Shown piece by piece: positions 1 through 9,444 of a stretch of DNA of 64,000 nt. A program made the translations under genes and the position numbers. The notes beneath the pieces were generated by a model. It saw only the letters and a list, made by a program, of their open reading frames with translations. It did not search any database and was not told the origin of the DNA. Positions within the stretch are counted from its first letter, which is position 1. Every line of letters begins with the position of its first letter. The stretch covers positions 310,001 through 374,000 of the forward strand of contig NZ_FXAO01000002.1 of assembly GCF_900177645.1 (NCBI RefSeq), given 5' to 3'. This DNA comes from Arenibacter troitsensis. Its GTDB lineage: Bacteria > Bacteroidota > Bacteroidia > Flavobacteriales > Flavobacteriaceae.

Positions 1-425
1 AAGTGACTAAATAGAAAACCGGGAAAAAAAGCAAGGAAAAACAAACCGACCTTAGGATTCAGTACATTCATTATAAAACCTTGTCTATATAGGGCGCTTA
101 AAGATTTTTTCTTCCCATTTCTATCAGAAATATCGAGATCTTTAGGACTACGTATTACCTTTAATGCTAAATAAAACATATAACAGGCCCCAAATAGTTT
201 AATGGAGAAATACAGATTGGGATTCTGTTTGATAATAGCAGAAAACCCAAAAGCCAGTAGCGCTGCATGTACCAAACAGCCGGTCATTAATCCCGCTACG
301 GTTGCAATGCCATACTTCTTGCCATTGGTAATGCTTTGGATCAGCACAAAAATATTGTCCGGCCCAGGAGAAATGGCCAATGCAGCCGTGGCCAATACAA
401 ATGTCAATAAAATATCGTAATTCAA
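1..425 (-). CDS. LysE/RhtB-family amino-acid exporter (partial, C-terminus beyond window)
   Basis: Inner-membrane translocator of the LysE/RhtB superfamily, which exports amino acids or related small metabolites. Translating the minus strand from a TTG at 423-425 gives an open frame that reads off the left edge, about 141 residues. It contains the family N-terminal motif AISPGPDNIFV near residue 15, hydrophobic helices, and the later motif NPKVGLFFLAFFPGF. An in-frame TAA lies six codons upstream of the TTG, so TTG is the only plausible start; GGGGA sits just before it. The substrate cannot be told from sequence. The family call is firm, the start slightly less so. Confidence 0.85.
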   Translation of the reverse strand, partial: MNYDILLTFVLATAALAISPGPDNIFVLIQSITNGKKYGIATVAGLMTGCLVHAALLAFGFSAIIKQNPNLYFSIKLFGACYMFYLALKVIRSPKDLDISDRNGKKKSLSALYRQGFIMNVLNPKVGLFFLAFFPGFLFSH

Positions 426-681
426 ATCCCCGTAATTTGCTTAGTAAACAAAGGTCGGAAATTAGCGATTATTTGTCGCTTTTTCTATAAATAAAGATAC
501 TAAACCAAAGTGGAAGCCTTGCCCCTCTTTTAAACACCGATACCTTGGCTTGATGCGTAGGACCATCCTATTGCAATTGGTCTAAGGTTTCAATAGAGGT
601 TTGACTAATAAAACCTTATAAATATCATACGAACAAACGAGCCTTAAGTATCTTTTTTATATCTTCCACAAAAATTTATAT

Positions 682-1104
682 ATGAAACCAGTTTTTTATA
701 CCGTGAGCCTATTGGCTGCCATACTATTGATGAGTTACAACATCCCCAACACTAATAATTTGAACAAGGATATAACAATGAAAAACTCCAAAAAACAGGA
801 CAGCGTATTACGCCATGTAGTACTTTTTAAGTTTAAAGCCAATACCTCCAAAGAGGATATTGCAAAAGTAGAGGCCGCTTTTAGTGCCTTACCTTCCAAA
901 ATACCACAGATAGTGGGTTATGAATGGGGAATTAACAACAGTCCTGAAGGATTGGACAAAGGATTTACGCATTGTTTTTTCCTTACCTTCCATAGTGAGG
1001 AGGATCGTGCCATATATCTTCCACATCCGGATCATAAGGCTTTTGGAGCGGTATTGACCCCGCATTTGGAAGATGTTACCGTAGTGGATTATTGGACTAA
1101 ATAA
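682..1104 (+). CDS. Dabb (stress-responsive alpha/beta-barrel) family protein, probably exported
   Basis: A 140-residue protein with a hydrophobic N-terminal segment (residues 5-18) that may be a signal peptide, followed by a Dabb domain (about 42-140). The domain shows the typical opening RHVVLFKFK, a central GYEWG strand and the conserved HPDHKAFG segment. Dabb domains are dimeric ferredoxin-like barrels; some are enzymes, many have no known role. An internal ATG at 778 would give a cytosolic 108-residue form consisting of little more than the domain, so the exported form is likely but not certain. It stands alone and is followed by a strong hairpin terminator. Confidence 0.8.
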   Translation: MKPVFYTVSLLAAILLMSYNIPNTNNLNKDITMKNSKKQDSVLRHVVLFKFKANTSKEDIAKVEAAFSALPSKIPQIVGYEWGINNSPEGLDKGFTHCFFLTFHSEEDRAIYLPHPDHKAFGAVLTPHLEDVTVVDYWTK

Positions 1105-1145
1105 TAAAATCTGTTTTGGATAAGAATTATCGATCTTGTCCAAGA

Positions 1146-1187
1146 AAAAGCAGGCTTACCCAACTATGGGACAAGCCTGCTTTTTTT
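1146..1187. terminator. Rho-independent terminator after the Dabb gene
   Basis: AAAAGCAGGCTT (1146-1157) pairs perfectly with AAGCCTGCTTTT (1173-1184) around a 15-nt loop, followed by T residues to 1187. The A-rich left flank means it could act on both strands, serving the Dabb gene on + and transcripts arriving from pyrD on -. Confidence 0.8.
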
Positions 1188-1198
1188 ACTAAATAAAA

Positions 1199-1351
1199 GG
1201 TATTCAGCATCAGGGCAAGCCCCGAACCCAATAATGGGAATCGACCAAGAGTCGAAGTACTGAACCTCCTTCCCGCCGAAAAAGGCGGGATTAGTTCAAC
1301 TTACAATTTTCAGCGCATCTTACTGACTTCTCAAAATTGAGTTTCACTAAT
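1199..1351 (+). repeat. Dispersed structured intergenic repeat, copy 1
   Basis: A stretch of about 150 bp that recurs in the same orientation at 56121-56268. Shared blocks include CAGGGCAAGCCC, GAACCCAATAAT, GAATCGACC and TCTTACTGACTTCTCAAAAT. It is rich in small inverted repeats: TCGAC/GTCGA, TCCCGCC/GGCGGGA, and CAATTTT/AAAATTG near the 3' end. It has no coding potential and lies between a terminator and the 3' end of pyrD. It could be a MITE-like element or a structured RNA. Confidence 0.75.
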
Positions 1352-1368
1352 CAAACTATTTATCCTTT

Positions 1369-2412
1369 TCAGTTGTTAGTTCTGCTAACAATGGCCTTGT
1401 TGATCTTCTTAATAAGTGCGGGGCCTTCATAGATAAACCCCGTATACAATTGGACCAAATCGGCACCGGCGTCCAGTTTTTCAAGTGCGTCTTCGGCAGA
1501 ATGAATTCCACCGACCCCTATAATAGGAAACGCCTTATTGCTTTTTTGTGCCAAAAAACGGATTACTTCCGTACTCCTACTAGTAAGAGGTCTACCACTT
1601 AAACCACCCGTTTCCTCCTTTAACAAAATATCGGATTTTAAATTATCGCGGGCAATAGTGGTATTGGTGGCAATTACCCCATCTATGTTTGTATCCTTGA
1701 CAATGCCTATAATATCCAGCAACTGGTCATCCGTTAAATCTGGGGCAATTTTCAAAAGAATGGGTTTTTCCCTTCTATTCTTTTCTTTTGCCAATTTGTT
1801 ATTTTTCTTTTTCAATTCCTTCAGCAAGGCCGTTAGAGGTTGCCTGTCCTGAAGTTCCCTTAGACCGGGTGTATTAGGTGAGCTAACATTTACAACAAAA
1901 TAATCCACATGGTCGAACAGGGCATCAAAACATATCAAATAATCCTTTGCTGCCAGTTCGTTGGGGGTCACCTTGTTCTTCCCTATATTACCCCCGATCA
2001 ATACCCTATGCTTTTTCTTTAGATTTTCAACAGCATCGAATACCCCCTTATTATTGAAACCCATTCTGTTGACGATGGCTTGATCTTTCTTTAAGCGAAA
2101 CAAGCGCTTTTTTGGATTTCCATCCTGAGGTTTGGGAGTCAAGGTTCCTATTTCAATAAATCCAAATCCAAAATCGGACAATTCGTTGTACAACTTTGCA
2201 TCCTTGTCGAAACCTGCTGCCAATCCCACCGGATTTTTGAATTTTAAACCAAACAATTCACGTTCCAGACGTGGATCATTGACCGAATATATGGCCCTGA
2301 ATAATCCAGCAAATCCTATACTGGAAAAAAAACGAATTGTTCTAAAAGTAAAATGGTGAACTTTTTCGGGATCAAATTGAAAAAGTATGGGTCGGATAAG
2401 CTGCTTGTACAT
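1369..2412 (-). CDS. pyrD: Dihydroorotate dehydrogenase (quinone), class 2
   Basis: Oxidises dihydroorotate to orotate in pyrimidine synthesis, passing electrons through FMN to the quinone pool at the inner membrane. The 347-residue length is normal for class 2. Visible features are the N-terminal membrane-associating helices (1-45), AGFDK (66-70), NRMGFNN (115-121), the catalytic [11 protein letters not shown] block (175-185, with Ser178 as the class-2 base) and the FMN-phosphate-binding GVGGI toward the C-terminus. A Bacteroidetes-like -7 element (TATTTTTG on the minus strand, 2428-2435) lies about 16 bp before the ATG, but I see no clear -33 partner. Confidence 0.95.
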   Translation of the reverse strand: MYKQLIRPILFQFDPEKVHHFTFRTIRFFSSIGFAGLFRAIYSVNDPRLERELFGLKFKNPVGLAAGFDKDAKLYNELSDFGFGFIEIGTLTPKPQDGNPKKRLFRLKKDQAIVNRMGFNNKGVFDAVENLKKKHRVLIGGNIGKNKVTPNELAAKDYLICFDALFDHVDYFVVNVSSPNTPGLRELQDRQPLTALLKELKKKNNKLAKEKNRREKPILLKIAPDLTDDQLLDIIGIVKDTNIDGVIATNTTIARDNLKSDILLKEETGGLSGRPLTSRSTEVIRFLAQKSNKAFPIIGVGGIHSAEDALEKLDAGADLVQLYTGFIYEGPALIKKINKAIVSRTNN

Positions 2413-2493
2413 TTAAATTATTTTCCGCAAAAATACAAACTACCGTTGCTAAACTATCCTAAGCACACGCTTTTTATTAACATTTGCCCCAAC

Positions 2494-2910
2494 TTATTCC
2501 CCTACCACCACCAAAGGTTGCCGGGATACTTCCTGACAAAGTGTAACATACCTTTGGTACTGCTTTTCATTGAAAAGTGCCAAAAGTTTAAGGTCGTATT
2601 TTTTAAAAACCTGTTTCATTCTCTCCTCCAGAACCTTATACTTCGTTCCCAAGGTCGTTAAATCCTCAGGAGTACTTTGCGGGTGATTTTCAAATAGATT
2701 TTTCCGCTCTTCATCCAACAAGCGTGTTTCAATTTCCAATGCCGACTTAAACTCCTCCAAGTTAGCTATCTGCTCTTCTTTGAGCTGAAATATTTGTATT
2801 ATGGTATCCGATTCCGTTGCACCAATACCCAAACTACATTCTTGTTGTGCCTGTACGGAAATCAAAAATCCGACAATAAGAATCAAGGTAAAAAAAACGT
2901 TTTTATTCAT
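2494..2910 (-). CDS. Small secreted protein of unknown function
   Basis: A 138-residue protein starting at ATG 2910 (MNKNVFF...), which places a clean signal peptide (residues 5-22, ending VQAQ) at the N-terminus. A longer frame to 3003 exists but would bury the signal peptide, so I reject it. The mature part is mostly charged helix (DEERKNLFENHP..., YKVLEERMKQVFKKYD) and resembles the general pattern of small periplasmic helical proteins such as Spy/CpxP-like sensors, though I see no diagnostic LTxxQ motif. Upstream of pyrD in the same orientation, 81 bp apart. Function unknown. Confidence 0.7.
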   Translation of the reverse strand: MNKNVFFTLILIVGFLISVQAQQECSLGIGATESDTIIQIFQLKEEQIANLEEFKSALEIETRLLDEERKNLFENHPQSTPEDLTTLGTKYKVLEERMKQVFKKYDLKLLALFNEKQYQRYVTLCQEVSRQPLVVVGE

Positions 2911-3151
2911 AGGTTTTTGAGCTGATTTAGAATACAAATATAAAGTAATAATGTAACCACTTGCTACTCTCCCATGCTTATATTTACAAGTACATATCTC
3001 CAATATACCATATAATTAACACTCAACCATAGGTTCATGAACCAGGGTAACTTACCTCTATAGATATGCCCGACCCTACGATAAATTACAGTTGACGCAA
3101 CAGGCCCAATTAAAACAATATAAAATGTATTTTTGATTAAAATTTAGTTTT

Positions 3152-4375
3152 ATGAAACACATTATAGACCGATTTATAAGTTATATAAGCATTGACACCC
3201 AAAGCGATCCTAATTCCAACACTACCCCTAGCACAGAAAAGCAATGGACACTTGCCCATAAATTAGTGGCAGAACTTAAGCAAATTGGAATGCAGGATGT
3301 GGTTATCGATGACAAGGCATACATTATGGCCACATTGCCCAGTAATTTGGAAAAGGAAGTGCCCACTATCGGATTTATTTCCCATTTTGATACTTCACCC
3401 GATTTCACGGCCACCGAGGTTAAGCCTCAAATCATCAAAAATTATAATGGCGGGGATATTGTCCTAAACAAAGGGGAAAATATTGTTCTGTCTCCCAGTT
3501 ATTTCGAGGACCTATTGCAATACAAAGGTAATACACTTATTACTACAGATGGCACCACTTTGTTAGGTGCCGACGACAAGGCCGGAATAACAGAGATTAT
3601 TACGGCCATGGAATATTTAATACAGCATCCGGAAATTAAACATGGCAAGATCAGGGTAGGTTTTACCCCAGATGAAGAAATTGGCCGTGGGGCACACCAT
3701 TTTGATGTTGCCGCTTTTGGGGCCGATTGGGCATATACAATGGACGGTAGCCAAATTGGGGAACTGGAATATGAAAACTTTAATGCGGCAGGTGCCAAAA
3801 TAACCATCAAAGGAAAAAGTGTACATCCTGGTTATGCCAAAGGTAAAATGGTAAATGCCATTTTGATCGCCAACGATTTTATTTCGCAATTGCCTGGACA
3901 TGAAGTCCCACAAAAAACTACCGGACGGGAAGGTTTTTACCATATACACCATATTAAAGGAGAAATAGAACTGGCCGAAATTGAATTGATCATTCGGGAT
4001 CACGACCAAAAAAAGTTTGAACAGCGCAAAGAACTTTTACATTATATCACGGAAAAATTGAATGCGGAATACGGGGATTTTGCAACCCTTGACATTAAAG
4101 ATCAATATTTTAATATGCGGGAAAAAATTGAACCGGTAATGCATATAGTTGAAATTGCCAAAGAAGCCATGGAAAGCTTGGGCATTACCCCAATTATTAA
4201 ACCTATACGGGGAGGTACAGACGGCTCTCAATTGAGTTATATGGGCTTGCCCTGTCCCAATATTTTTGCAGGCGGACATAATTTTCATGGAAAATATGAA
4301 TATGTCCCTGTAGAAAGCATGCAGAAAGCCGTTAATGTTATCGTAAAAATTTGCGAACTTACAGCTGAAAGGTAG
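3152..4375 (+). CDS. pepT: Peptidase T (tripeptidase, M20 family)
   Basis: Cytosolic di-zinc aminotripeptidase that removes the N-terminal residue of tripeptides. The 407-residue length matches the family. Metal and catalytic residues visible: H78 and D80 in SHFDTSPD, D141 in LLGADDKAG, and the catalytic pair E175-E176 in TPDEEIGRG. The C-terminal [19 protein letters not shown] and [17 protein letters not shown] blocks are characteristic of PepT rather than other M20 peptidases. TATTTTTG at 3128-3135 may be the -7 promoter element. Stands alone, with a 57-bp gap to the next gene. Confidence 0.95.
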   Translation: MKHIIDRFISYISIDTQSDPNSNTTPSTEKQWTLAHKLVAELKQIGMQDVVIDDKAYIMATLPSNLEKEVPTIGFISHFDTSPDFTATEVKPQIIKNYNGGDIVLNKGENIVLSPSYFEDLLQYKGNTLITTDGTTLLGADDKAGITEIITAMEYLIQHPEIKHGKIRVGFTPDEEIGRGAHHFDVAAFGADWAYTMDGSQIGELEYENFNAAGAKITIKGKSVHPGYAKGKMVNAILIANDFISQLPGHEVPQKTTGREGFYHIHHIKGEIELAEIELIIRDHDQKKFEQRKELLHYITEKLNAEYGDFATLDIKDQYFNMREKIEPVMHIVEIAKEAMESLGITPIIKPIRGGTDGSQLSYMGLPCPNIFAGGHNFHGKYEYVPVESMQKAVNVIVKICELTAER

Positions 4376-4432
4376 CATTAGTAAGTAGTTGCTTCAATAA
4401 GCACAAGAAGAAACATTTCATTTGGCATAAAA

Positions 4433-5029
4433 ATGAATAACCAAGAAAAGATAGAGGCCTATTTCGCAAAAGAACAACCCTTTAAAGAAGGTATTGGACT
4501 TTTGAGGGAATTGGCCCGAAAAACTGAGCTTATTGAAACCTACAAATGGGGTATCCCCGTATACACTATAGACAATAAGAATGTTCTTGGAATATTGGCC
4601 TTCAAGCACCATTTCGGTATATGGTTCTGTAATGGCGTCTTTTTAAAAGACCCGAAAAAAGTACTCGAAAATGCTCAGGAGGGTAAAACAAAGGCCATGA
4701 GGCATTGGAAATTCAGTAATAAAGAGGACATTGATGAGGCTGTGGTTTTATCCTATTTTCATGAAGCTATTAGCAACCAAAAAAAGGGACTTACCCTAGC
4801 CCACGAAAAAAACAAGCCAATTTTAATGCCTCCCTTATTAAAAAAAACACTTGGCAATAATCAGGCGTTAAAAGTAAGTTATGAAAGCCTAAGCCCTTAC
4901 AAACAAAGGGAATATTGTGCGTATATTTCTGAGGCCAAACAGGAAAAGACCAAACTGTCCCGACTGCAGAAATGTATTCCCCTATTGGAAAAAGGTATGG
5001 GGCTGCACGATCGATATAGGAAAGGGTAG
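4433..5029 (+). CDS. DUF1801 / YdeI-OmpD-associated family protein
   Basis: 198 residues with two parts: an N-terminal DUF1801-like domain (about 15-115, including YKWGIPVYTID and the FKHHFGIWFCNGVFLKDP strand region) and a C-terminal YdeI/OmpD-associated helical segment (about 130-195, with LSPYKQREYCAYISEAKQEKTKLSR). Such proteins are frequent in Bacteroidetes and are sometimes named bacteriocin-protection YdeI family; no biochemical role is established. No signal peptide, so cytosolic. Convergent with the lipoprotein gene at 5090. Confidence 0.8.
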   Translation: MNNQEKIEAYFAKEQPFKEGIGLLRELARKTELIETYKWGIPVYTIDNKNVLGILAFKHHFGIWFCNGVFLKDPKKVLENAQEGKTKAMRHWKFSNKEDIDEAVVLSYFHEAISNQKKGLTLAHEKNKPILMPPLLKKTLGNNQALKVSYESLSPYKQREYCAYISEAKQEKTKLSRLQKCIPLLEKGMGLHDRYRKG

Positions 5030-5089
5030 TCAGTAGTCAAAAAAAATAAATGGAGTTGGATATTCCAATTCCGACCTGATATAATTGAT

Positions 5090-6667
5090 TTATTTTGTGG
5101 TATTTTCCAGCACTATAATTGATGGTCCGTTGGACAGCCATTTTTGGCCCAGACCGGTCGTATCCCCTAATGGAAGAAAATACACAAAGGACCCGAGGGC
5201 CAAGTCAATATCGCCATCTGCATCCATATCCTCCGCATCCATTACGATCCATCTACCTTTGATCGACTCCGCAAAAAAGGAATCCTCAAATTTCAAATCA
5301 CCCTTATTTTCCAGATATACAAAACTTTCCTCAGCAGAATTTATATAGTCAGGGAAAAATGAAATTGCCGCAATATCCAGATCTCCATCCAAATCATAAT
5401 CTCTGGGCATAGCTTTATAAGCTCCGTTTAAATGGTAAAAATAGGATTGTTTAAAATTTAAATCCCCATCATTCAGAAATATATAAATGCCGTGATAGTC
5501 TTTTAATATGGGTGTTTTGTCTGCGTTATCCCCGCAGACATATAATATATCATCATAGCCATCATTATTGAAATCTACCAACTCCATATACTGGGAACCA
5601 TTCAGGGGAAGAAAAGAAAGCAATCTTTTGGAGGAAAACGTACCATTGCCCTGGTTCTGATAGTACACAACCCCTTCATCCCCTTGGGCCATAAGCACAA
5701 AAATATCTTGAAGGCCATCCCCATTGGCATCCTTTATCACTGCAGTAATGGCACCAGATCTGTTGTCTAAAGTCTTCTTAGTGTATTTGTCTCCCCCCTC
5801 GTTTTTGTACCAAACCAATTTTCCGGTTTCATTACCATATTCACAGGCTACAACGTCCTCCAATCCATCCTTGTCCAAGTCCCCATAAGCCATATTTACC
5901 GGCCTTTGCAAATTGGCTATTACCTCCTTGGAGGTGTAATCACCTGTTGTTCCCTTAGAAAATATTTTTTGCAACGCCCCATCCGACACATCATTAGGAA
6001 AGATATTTTTTCCTGCCGTTGTCAAATAAATAGTATCATATTTTTCATAATAATGGACAGGCGCCATTTTTAGACCAAGAATAAAATCCTTTTCAAGATC
6101 TTTGGTCAGGAATGTTAGGCTATTTATATTTCGTTTACTATCCGCAAATAGCACACCCCTATTTTCTGGAAGTAATTTAACCATTGTGGTTAGGGCCGGA
6201 GTATGTGAAAAGCCGGACTCCCTATATTTAAAATGCTTTAGACCCATTTTAATTTTGTTGGCTCGTTTAGGAGGCAAAATGGTATCCGGTGCTCCATCAA
6301 GGTAGTAGTCCACTATTTTACTCCAATCTGCTCGGGCTATAAGGGGTCTTTCCGGAAAGATATTTGCCTTTTTAACCACTTCCCCGCTCCGGCCATTGTC
6401 AAATAGGCTATCTGGACGTACAATTCCTTTATAAATTCCCAATCGATGCCCCATGGCAGGAAGCACATCATGTTGCCAACTAGACTTCGGCAACATTTCC
6501 GGTTTAACAAAAAGATGACAACTGGAACAGTGAATTTCGGCCAAGCGATTTCCGGATAAATTGGTTGCCGTCGGTTCTTTATATTCCGAAATCGGCGATT
6601 CCTTTTTGTTTCCGGAACAGGAAAATAGCAATCCAATGAGGAGGGTCAGCGAAAAAAAATTCTTCAT
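5090..6667 (-). CDS. Lipoprotein with cytochrome-c motif and FG-GAP/VCBS repeats
   Basis: 525 residues. A lipoprotein signal ends at Cys17 (LLIGLLFSCSGN), so it is probably anchored in the outer or inner membrane facing the periplasm. A single heme-c attachment site CSSCH (47-51) sits in a short N-terminal segment with a downstream Met (MGHRLG) that could be the axial ligand. The rest is a beta-propeller-like array of Asp-rich FG-GAP/VCBS repeats (GDLDKDGLEDV, DANGDGLQDI, DFNNDGYDDI, DYDLDGDLDI, DMDADGDIDLA), each a candidate calcium loop. This architecture suggests electron transfer coupled to ligand binding or adhesion, but no function is known. Confidence 0.8.
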   Translation of the reverse strand: MKNFFSLTLLIGLLFSCSGNKKESPISEYKEPTATNLSGNRLAEIHCSSCHLFVKPEMLPKSSWQHDVLPAMGHRLGIYKGIVRPDSLFDNGRSGEVVKKANIFPERPLIARADWSKIVDYYLDGAPDTILPPKRANKIKMGLKHFKYRESGFSHTPALTTMVKLLPENRGVLFADSKRNINSLTFLTKDLEKDFILGLKMAPVHYYEKYDTIYLTTAGKNIFPNDVSDGALQKIFSKGTTGDYTSKEVIANLQRPVNMAYGDLDKDGLEDVVACEYGNETGKLVWYKNEGGDKYTKKTLDNRSGAITAVIKDANGDGLQDIFVLMAQGDEGVVYYQNQGNGTFSSKRLLSFLPLNGSQYMELVDFNNDGYDDILYVCGDNADKTPILKDYHGIYIFLNDGDLNFKQSYFYHLNGAYKAMPRDYDLDGDLDIAAISFFPDYINSAEESFVYLENKGDLKFEDSFFAESIKGRWIVMDAEDMDADGDIDLALGSFVYFLPLGDTTGLGQKWLSNGPSIIVLENTTK

Positions 6668-6833
6668 GCAATATTAGATAAATATAGGAATTCGATTAAA
6701 AATGTCCTCCTGATTACGACTTAATCTACGAAGATACTACCTAATATTCAAGTACGGTAATAATATAGTGTCTACCATGACTGCCAAAAGCGCAAACTTT
6801 GAGAGGGTAAAACCTACCCCACCATAATAACAG

Positions 6834-8651
6834 CTACGCCAGCCTTACTAAAAGAAAGGTTGCCAATATCCAAAGTATAAGACTTAAAATACCCCCAATG
6901 ACAAAAAAATGTTTGAATTTATAGTTGCCTATGCCATAAATCAAGGTATTGGTCTGATAACCTACCGGGGTAAAAAAACTAAAATTTGCTGCAAACATTA
7001 CAGCTAGTATAAATGGCTTATATTCCAAATTAAGTCCGCCTGCCAGCGCCATTGCAATTGGGGTCATAATAATGGCCGTAGCATTATTACTTACCACACC
7101 GCTCATAACCATGGTAACAAAGAAGAGACTTCCAATAATTATCGTTTTGGATTGGCCTACCAACAGTCCCAATAATTTTTCAGAAATCCACATATCCGCA
7201 CCTGTATTGTGCATGGCTATACCCAAGGGAATCATTCCCGCCAACAAAAAGAAAATTTGCCAATTTACCTTTTTGTAAACACTGTCCAAATTAAGGTTAT
7301 TGGTAAGCAATAATATAGAAACTCCGGCCAAGGCGCTTACCATTATGGACAGAACCCCTGTGGCCGCTAAGACGATCACTGAACCAAGAACCACCAACGA
7401 TAAAATTCTACCGAATCGGGAATGGGTCTTGAGGGAATCAAACTCCTGTAAAAGCACTATGTTTTCAATGGCTTCCAAAGATTTAACATTTTCCCTGCTT
7501 ACATCCACCAGTAGACGATCACCAGCCTTGAGCACCAATTTATCCGAACTGCTCCTCACCAATCGTTCCTTAACATTCGTCAAGGTCTTGCGCTTCTTTA
7601 TGGCAACAGGTACAATATCTTGTTGCATATAACCTCTTAGATTCCCCAAGGTCTTGCCCAAGAGCGCAGCGCCGGGAAGCATTAACAGTTCAACAAACAC
7701 CCGTTCCTCCAATTTGGGAACCATTTTTTCCCCAGTGGCCCCATGATCGACCGCCATCCAATTATTTTGCTCGTTAAGCCCCAAGTTTTGGGAATCACTT
7801 AGTTTTGAAAGGCTCAATATGTTGCACATTAAAAGTAATTCATCATTTTCCTTTAGGGTGACATATTTACCAGGTGAATTGTGAATTCGATTGTCCCTTA
7901 ACAATTTCAGTATTGATATCTCCGGATTATTGTATAAAAATGTTTCCTCCAACCTTTTGTTTACCAATTGCGAGCCCGACTTTATACGGACACTGGTAAT
8001 ATAATCTGCAACACTATAATCGTTCTCCAGCTCCCTTTTTCCGCTCCATGGCAACCATCCAAGCATTAAGGTAAGGTAGACAACGGACACGGCCAGAAAA
8101 ATTAATCCTATAGTAGTAAATTCGAAAAAACGCAGTGCCGGTGCCCCTAGGTTTTGTGACACTGAATTTACTATAAGGTTTGTGGAGGTCCCCATTAAGG
8201 TACAAGATCCTCCCAAAATACCTGCAAAAGAAATGGGCAACAATAATTTGGATTTGGAAATATTGAACCGATCGGAGAGCTGGTTTATAATTTTAATGAA
8301 AACAATAACGACGGCCGTAGTGCTAATAAAAGCTGAAATACTTGCGGTTACGATCATAAAAATGGGGGCTATTACAAATAATGGAAAGGCTTTAATTTTT
8401 CCCAAACCCGAGGTAAGCCAAGTAATAACACCATTTTCCTCCATGGCTATGGCCAGGATCATCAAGGCCAAAACCGCTATGGTGGCACTATTGGAAAACC
8501 CGCTTATGGCCTCTTCAGGTTTCACTAGCCCCAATAATGTTAATGAAACAATTATAAAAAAGGCTATCTTATCTACTGGAAAAACCTCCAGGGCAAACAA
8601 GATTATGGTAATAAACAAAACCAAGAACACCAATCCCATTTCGAACGTCAT
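6834..8651 (-). CDS. SLC13-family (DASS) transporter with two TrkA-C/RCK_C domains
   Basis: 605-residue inner-membrane transporter. The N-terminal half carries several helices (residues 5-205) with conserved GSCTLMGTSTNLIVN, the Na+/dicarboxylate symporter motif. A soluble insert (about 215-400) holds two RCK_C/TrkA-C modules (the repeated LLPGAALLGKTLGNLRG and LVLKAGDRLLVDV patterns), followed by a second membrane half with GVVSNNATAIIMTPIA. Family members move sulfate, dicarboxylates or related anions with sodium; the substrate here is not determinable. Stands alone and faces the VCBS lipoprotein gene in tandem. Confidence 0.85.
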   Translation of the reverse strand: MTFEMGLVFLVLFITIILFALEVFPVDKIAFFIIVSLTLLGLVKPEEAISGFSNSATIAVLALMILAIAMEENGVITWLTSGLGKIKAFPLFVIAPIFMIVTASISAFISTTAVVIVFIKIINQLSDRFNISKSKLLLPISFAGILGGSCTLMGTSTNLIVNSVSQNLGAPALRFFEFTTIGLIFLAVSVVYLTLMLGWLPWSGKRELENDYSVADYITSVRIKSGSQLVNKRLEETFLYNNPEISILKLLRDNRIHNSPGKYVTLKENDELLLMCNILSLSKLSDSQNLGLNEQNNWMAVDHGATGEKMVPKLEERVFVELLMLPGAALLGKTLGNLRGYMQQDIVPVAIKKRKTLTNVKERLVRSSSDKLVLKAGDRLLVDVSRENVKSLEAIENIVLLQEFDSLKTHSRFGRILSLVVLGSVIVLAATGVLSIMVSALAGVSILLLTNNLNLDSVYKKVNWQIFFLLAGMIPLGIAMHNTGADMWISEKLLGLLVGQSKTIIIGSLFFVTMVMSGVVSNNATAIIMTPIAMALAGGLNLEYKPFILAVMFAANFSFFTPVGYQTNTLIYGIGNYKFKHFFVIGGILSLILWILATFLLVRLA

Positions 8652-8825
8652 CGCATAACTATTAATTCATGACTCCCTAAAAACTAAAAACATCCTACAG
8701 AACTCTTTTGGCAATTGCCCTTAATCTTATTACAAATTACCTATATTATTCCATAACGCCTAGAACAGAGATCCCCAGCCACAGTAACATTGTAATACCC
8801 ATTAGTGGATTAAGATTGATGGAAT

Positions 8826-9161
8826 TTAAATTTCATCAGAGAACATCATAACCACTTTTTGACATTCCTCCATACATTTGACACAAGAATTTGCACAATC
8901 CTCACAATGTTTATGATCGTGCTGTGCACACTGCTCTGCGCACCATTGACATACTTTAGCGCAGATACTGCAATACTCTTTGGCATATTGACTGTCTGCC
9001 GTTAAAAACTGTAGTGCTGCCGAACAAGATTCAATACATAGGATACAACAAAGTGGACAGTCATTTTTACTTTCCCTACCGGACATTTGAATTAGACAAT
9101 ATTGACAATCTGCTATGCATTTACGACAGGCTTCAATACAATCCAAATAAGGTGATTCCAT
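8826..9161 (-). CDS. Cysteine-rich four-helix-bundle copper-storage-like protein (Csp/DUF326)
   Basis: 111 residues with 20 cysteines (8, 12, 15, 19, 22, 35, 38, 39, 42, 46, 64, 67, 71, 74, 78, 86, 89, 93, 96, 100), spaced CxxC/CxxxC so that they line the core of a four-helix bundle. An HDHKHC patch (81-86) may form the copper entry point. This is the pattern of Csp copper-storage proteins that bind many Cu(I) ions. No signal peptide or Tat motif, so it would be a cytosolic Csp3-type protein. No copper regulator is adjacent. Confidence 0.85.
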   Translation of the reverse strand: MESPYLDCIEACRKCIADCQYCLIQMSGRESKNDCPLCCILCIESCSAALQFLTADSQYAKEYCSICAKVCQWCAEQCAQHDHKHCEDCANSCVKCMEECQKVVMMFSDEI

Positions 9162-9444
9162 AGCATTACCAATTAGGTTTAACCCTAAAATTAATTCAAC
9201 CCAATTTAGCCCAGTAGCTCAATGCATTAATATTTGAACGTTATTGGCATTACAGATTTGAGTTATAATAAAATAAATCGTATTATCCATTCTTATTTTA
9301 ACGCGTATAAAAATTAACTTTAACCCATAATAATTGAAGACAATTATCAAAAGTAGTTATAGTGTTCTTATTGCCTTTTAGGAACTTTAAATAGGAAAAG
9401 AACCATCAATGTAAAAAAAGCCAAAAATCAACTTATAATATTCG

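Noticed and set aside
202-420. Plus-strand frame of 72 codons
   Set aside because: It is a shadow of the minus-strand LysE-family gene that starts at a TTG (425).
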